Positions 61,043 to 64,000 of a stretch of 64,000 nucleotides of DNA are shown piece by piece. The position numbers and the translations under genes were made by a program. Source of the DNA: Zhenhengia yiwuensis (GTDB lineage: Bacteria > Bacillota > Clostridia > Lachnospirales > Cellulosilyticaceae); assembly GCF_014384995.1 (NCBI RefSeq), contig NZ_JACRSY010000020.1, positions 6,485-70,484 of the forward strand, in the 5' to 3' direction. Positions within the stretch are counted from its first letter, which is position 1, and each line of letters starts with the position of its first letter. Under the pieces are notes generated by a model. That model ran no database searches, was not told where the DNA came from, and was given only the letters and a program-made list of their open reading frames with translations.

Positions 61043-61396
61043 GTTAAGTAAGTCAGATGGTCGCGTCTGCAAGTACCGAAAGGTCGCAGATGAGGAACGT
61101 CCGGGCTCCACAGAGCAAAGGTGCTGGGTAACCCCCAGTGGAGGCGACTCTAAGGAAAGTGCAACAGAAATAAACCACCTATTGCATGCAATAGGAAAGG
61201 GTGGAAAGGTGAGGTAAGAGCTCACCGTTTCTAGGGTGACCTAGAAAGCCATGTAAACCCCACCTGGAGCAAGACCGGATAAAGACATATGTGGCTGCTC
61301 GTCACGTCTTAGGTAGGTTGCTAGAGCCTTATAGGTAACTATAGGTCGAGATAGATGACTATCAAATACAGAACCCGGCGTATAGACTTGGTTAAC
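61043..61396 (+). ncRNA. rnpB: RNase P RNA component
   Basis: About 354 bases. Universally conserved blocks are in order: GAGGAACGTCCGGGCTCCA, GCTGGGTAACCCCCAGT, GAAAGTGCAACAGAAA, AGAGCTCACC, GTAAACCCCACC, GAGCAAGACC and the 3' ACAGAACCCGGC. The ends pair as P1 (61043-61054 with 61385-61396, one mismatch and one G-U). It is the catalytic RNA that removes tRNA 5' leaders. The ends are from pairing and could be off by a few bases. Confidence 0.95.
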
Positions 61397-61413
61397 AGCT
61401 TTATAAAGGTAAT

Positions 61414-61451
61414 AATCCCAATGGTTTGAGTGAATCAGCCATTGGGATTTT
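61414..61451 (+). terminator. Terminator of rnpB
   Basis: AATCCCAATGG/CCATTGGGATT stem with a 14-base loop and TTTT. An integrase remnant stops 8 bases beyond, on the other strand. Confidence 0.85.
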
Positions 61452-61458
61452 CTGCGAT

Positions 61459-62495
61459 TTACAGTAAATTTACTGTAAATAAATTTTCTAAACTATTTAC
61501 AGCATCCTTCTTACTGTCATCGGTTCGATGTACATATGTTGATAATGTAATATTGACATCAGCATGTCCAAGTAATTCAGATATAGTTTTAATGTTAACA
61601 TCATTTTCAATAAGCCTAGTTGCGTATGTATAACATCAAGCATGAAAGTTTTTATAGGGGATACAGGCTTTCTTACATAATGCTGTTTGAATGCGGAGGA
61701 TATTTTCTGACATCATACGATAGGCCAGTAGATGAAGGGAATACATACTTAGAAGAAGAGTTTTGTTGATGTGCAACTAAAGGGGGCTTTAAGCTATTAG
61801 AGATGGGGATGGTACGATTACTATGCTTTCACTTATACCATTAGTATTATATTTGGCTGTACGTCTATAGGATTCGTAGACTAAGATTGTATCCTTATCA
61901 AAATTTATGTTATTTCATTTTAGAGTGAAAAATTCTTTAAGACGCATAACCAGTAGAAAGAACTATCTTAAAAATAGCTTGTATCTAGTTGGCGGCAATA
62001 CATTAATAAATTATTCTTAATAGCAAAATCAAAAGCCTGTTTTAACAAATAGCTCAGTATACTTTGTCCACTAGCAGAGCTATCTGTATTATTAAAGAAA
62101 TCTTGTACATGGATTTGGGTTTACTTGTGAAATTATTATTTTCCCTAAAGTAGAAGGTATGATATGTTTATTATATAAATTCATGTAGCAGTCAAATGTT
62201 CCATCAGAAACAGATCTATGAGTATTGTTAAAAAGATGCTATATAACCAAGAACAAACAGTCTCTTTAGTTTTCTCTAATTCAACATCATATCTAGTCCT
62301 AACTTTATGGTCGATAGCTTCCGCTAACACACATTTCTTTGCTAAAGAGGTGAATAGCCTTTTATTTATTCCAATTTTATTTACTTTACAAAGTCCATTA
62401 GTGTAGCTGTTGACTTTAAAATATTTTTCTGTTACTCCAACGCCATTCTTATATGTATAATTTAGTAATCTTTCGTAACCTAAAAAAATCCCCTT
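61459..62495 (-). pseudogene. Decayed phage/ICE tyrosine recombinase (integrase)
   Basis: Reading the minus strand and moving between frames recovers most of an integrase. There is a core-binding part (THRSVSDGTFDCYMNLYNKH, then VQDFFNNTDSSASGQS and AFDFAIKNNLLM). Next is the first catalytic box (STG-MRLKEFFTLK), then RMMSENILRIQTALCKKAC, and the C-terminal box TRLIENDVNIKTISELLGHAD followed by TLSTYVHRTDD, where Y is the likely nucleophile. At least three frameshifts (near 62225, 62115 and 61950) break it. The second catalytic tract, expected HALRHTYAT, reads HA-stop-CYTYAT (TGA at 61636-61638), so the essential Arg and His are also gone. It is clearly inactive. Confidence 0.88.
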
Positions 62496-62506
62496 AAAAG
62501 CAAATA

Positions 62507-62960
62507 TTACAATTCGTTTAAGACTTGTGTAAGTAAATTTAAGTCATCCTTGTTATCAGCATGAGTAGCCACTGGTATTAAATAATCATTAGTACAACGA
62601 TTGTAATCCATTTTTAATATAGTAGACACTATATATTATCCTTTTGATCTAGTGCTTTATATTTAGTAAGTAGTTCCTTTTTGGGCTGAATAATGGAGGG
62701 GGAAGTTTGGCTATAATTGCTAGCAGCTCTAGGCATTTCAATATCATGCCCCATGAGCCATGCTTCATTAATGCCTAAAGTTTTTACCATTAAATAAATT
62801 TTATCTAGTTTAGGAATAACCTTGCCTGATAGATATTGGCTTATAGATGATTTAACTATAGTAATTTTTTCAGTCAACTCAGTCTGTTTAATAGTTGGAA
62901 TATATATTATTATTAAAGTTATTGTTTCTTCTATTTTGTATGAATAGTAGTATACCTTAA
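62507..62960 (-). pseudogene. Frameshifted XRE-family phage repressor remnant
   Basis: On the minus strand an HTH region (IKQTELTEKITIVKSSISQYLSGKV) and the repressor-typical GINEAWLMGHDIEMPR are intact. The start side is disordered and no start codon is evident. The frame stops at 62629, but shifting past an apparent extra TA just before recovers VSTILKMDYNRCTNDYLIPVA and TQVLNEL up to a stop at 62507. It looks like a CI-type element repressor encoded next to the integrase, broken at both ends of the HTH-containing part. Confidence 0.8.
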
Positions 62961-63080
62961 GGATTAACAAGCTAGAAGCACAAACAGAGTGTAACCACAG
63001 AACACTACGAAAAGCTATCAAAAGCTCGTTTTATTTTTTACTTTTAGAAAGAACGTATGTTTGTGATAGGTGGGAAAGAA
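62961..63080. other. Gap inside the decayed element
   Basis: No gene, RNA or clear regulatory signal is seen between the two element regions. Confidence 0.4.
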
Positions 63081-63105
63081 AACAGCCCTAGGATCTAGGG
63101 CTGTT
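63081..63105 (-). terminator. Terminator of the small coiled-coil gene
   Basis: AACAGCCCTAG/CTAGGGCTGTT stem with a three-base loop. On the minus strand it is followed by TTCTTTCC. The stem includes the stop codon of the gene. Confidence 0.65.
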
Positions 63106-63405
63106 AAAGGTAGGGATGGTTACTTTTTTGAAATATTTAAGGTCTAATTCATGTTCACCAACAGATGACTTGATAATAGATATTTCAGTTCGAATATCAC
63201 GTAGTTGACTAGAGATAGCTTGAGAAACGTCATCTGAAATAACATGAGAAATATCTTTAGCTAATTCATTCAACTTTTTATCAACATTAGAGAAACCGTT
63301 ATCTACTTTAAGTTCTAATGACTGAATATTATTGTGTACATTTTTAATATCTGTACGAAGTGATGTAAGTTCTTGTAAAACTTGTTGTAATAATTCATTT
63401 TCCAC
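63088..63405 (-). CDS. Small coiled-coil protein of the integrated element, function unknown
   Basis: A 105-residue protein with regular heptads through about residues 1-90 (long runs of Leu, Ile and Val with charged residues), predicting an extended coiled coil; there is no membrane segment. It starts with GTG on the minus strand, with AAGGAG eight bases upstream, and ends inside a terminator hairpin. It is the only reading frame in this element with an intact start, ribosome binding site and stop. I do not recognise a named family. Confidence 0.65.
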   Translation of the reverse strand: MENELLQQVLQELTSLRTDIKNVHNNIQSLELKVDNGFSNVDKKLNELAKDISHVISDDVSQAISSQLRDIRTEISIIKSSVGEHELDLKYFKKVTIPTFNSPRS

Positions 63406-63461
63406 TATATCAACTCCTTTGAAGGTAGTTTAACATTTTTAGTAAAAAAAATAAAGCCCTA

Positions 63462-63781
63462 TTATTTAAGGTTTTGGGATAGTTCAAAAGCTATTAAAGC
63501 ATTAACTAATCGTTTACCATGAAGATTTAGTTGACAATGTGGTTCTATTAAATGAATTTTATCTTGATTTGTTAGTAATGATGAATTTGTTCCATCATCA
63601 AAATTATCTAATGAACAATTTAAAACTTTTGCTATGGCTTTGAGTGTTTCTAGTTTAGGGTCTTTAGTAATACCAGAAGTTATTTTGCTTAATTTCCCCA
63701 AAGGAATGCCTGATTTAGCAGATAGTTCCTTCATTAGTCAAACCATGTTCTTTTTTACTGATTTATGATCTCTAATCCCAT
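63462..63781 (-). pseudogene. XRE-family regulator with frameshifted N-terminus
   Basis: The intact part (63462-63734) has ELSAKSGIPLGKLSKITSG and an HTH_3 pattern, then LETLKAIAKVLNCSLD. Upstream on the minus strand an ATG at 63779-63781 opens MGLEIINQ, followed by a stop; KKEHGLTNE is then readable in another frame, and an extra G near 63730 shifts into ELSAKSG. So the original start and first helices are disrupted by at least two indels. An alternative is translation from the internal ATG at 63732-63734, giving 90 residues with an incomplete HTH. Confidence 0.72.
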
Positions 63782-63858
63782 ATTTTTGAATTATCCCCAA
63801 AAAGGTAAGCGGTTAATAACTGAGTATATTTCCATACTTCCTTATTAATGAGATAATT

Positions 63859-63890
63859 ACTCCAAGACATTCATTGTTTTGGAGTCTTTT
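63859..63890 (+). terminator. Hairpin at the IS left end
   Basis: ACTCCAAGAC/GTTTTGGAGT arms with a seven-base loop, then CTTTT. It could block outside transcription from entering the IS genes. Confidence 0.4.
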
Positions 63891-63925
63891 ACTCTAACTC
63901 TATTTGAAATAAGGAGGTACTCTTA

Positions 63926-64000
63926 TTGAGAAAGACCAGTCAAGAAAAAATAAATCTTTGGACATCACGTATTATGGAGTGTCGTAAAAGTGGTCTTCCT
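63926..64000 (+). CDS. IS66 accessory protein TnpA-like, N-terminal fragment (cut by window edge)
   Basis: TTG start after AAGGAGGT (63911-63918). The 25 visible residues include EKINLWTSRIMECRKSGLP. This fits the N-terminus of the small IS66 TnpA helix-turn-helix protein (pattern W..RI...R.SGL). The rest, and tnpB/tnpC, lie beyond the right edge. Confidence 0.7.
   Translation, partial: MRKTSQEKINLWTSRIMECRKSGLP

Larger units (their letters stand above)
63805..64000 (+). mobile_element. Left end of an IS66-family insertion sequence (runs off the window)
   Basis: GTAAGCGG at 63805 matches the conserved start of IS66-family terminal inverted repeats. It is followed 121 bases later by a TnpA-like coding start. 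The preceding 8 bases, CCAAAAAG (63797-63804), would be the expected 8-base target duplication; the right end is outside the window, so this cannot be confirmed. Confidence 0.72.

Noticed and set aside
61005..61225. Two overlapping open frames on both strands
   Set aside because: They lie inside the RNase P RNA, whose conserved blocks fully explain the sequence.
61430..61633. Plus-strand open frame of 67 codons
   Set aside because: It is antisense to the integrase C-terminal remnant and overlaps the rnpB terminator; no family resemblance.
62218..62406. Plus-strand open frame of 62 codons
   Set aside because: Antisense to the integrase pseudogene; no ribosome binding site or recognisable protein.
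1..64000. CRISPR arrays, restriction-modification or other defence loci
   Set aside because: No regularly spaced direct repeats and no cas, methylase or toxin-antitoxin genes are recognisable in the window.

Overview
The window reads as a chromosomal segment of a low-GC, endospore-forming Clostridia member. The signs are A/T-rich codon use, strong AGGAGG-type ribosome binding sites, a sporulation gene set (gpr, spoIIP, sigK), a T-box riboswitch, CIRCE control of hrcA-dnaK, and gene order matching Bacillus/Clostridium (comEC-holA-rpsT-gpr-spoIIP-lepA-hemW-hrcA-grpE-dnaK-dnaJ-prmA-rsmE). A Lachnospirales/Cellulosilyticum-like host is my guess from overall flavour; it was not tested.

Layout. 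1-8 kb: the 3' part of comEC (cut by the left edge), holA, convergent rpsT, then gpr, spoIIP, lepA and hemW. 8-15 kb: the CIRCE-controlled heat-shock operon hrcA-grpE-dnaK-(own promoter)-dnaJ-prmA-rsmE, ending in a CheY-like receiver gene. 15-25 kb: RNA modification and sulfur transfer (cysteine desulfurase-thiI, mtaB, trmR-U32), the ireB-ruvX-DUF1292 cluster, fur, RNase J and sigK. 25-34 kb: cell-envelope and peptide functions (mltG, L,D-transpeptidase, M18 aminopeptidase, two cyclophilins, M19 dipeptidase), a stand-alone GIY-YIG nuclease and a two-TM potassium channel. 34-47 kb: a divergent type IIA topoisomerase pair, proB, a LexA-boxed ruvAB operon, zapA, a second U32 protein, and a SEDS/PBP pair with a Nudix gene. 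47-61 kb: tRNA-Leu(CAA), an ECF sigma/anti-sigma pair, T-box-glyS, ppdK, dgt-dnaG-rpoD, trmK-Nif3, a TGS-nucleoside kinase, and the RNase P RNA.

61.4-64 kb is different. It is a decayed integrative element directly downstream of rnpB: a tyrosine-recombinase pseudogene with a wrecked catalytic box, two frameshifted XRE repressor remnants and one small intact coiled-coil gene. The left end of an IS66-family insertion sequence starts at about 63805 and runs off the right edge.

I found no convincing undescribed multi-gene system. The more unusual observations are: the decayed element at rnpB; a predicted leaderless GIY-YIG nuclease mRNA; promoters whose -35 boxes lie inside upstream hairpins (dnaJ, trmK); three sporulation-sigma-type promoters in front of the expected genes; an HPr-fold protein without its phosphorylatable His; and a divergent GyrB/GyrA-like pair.
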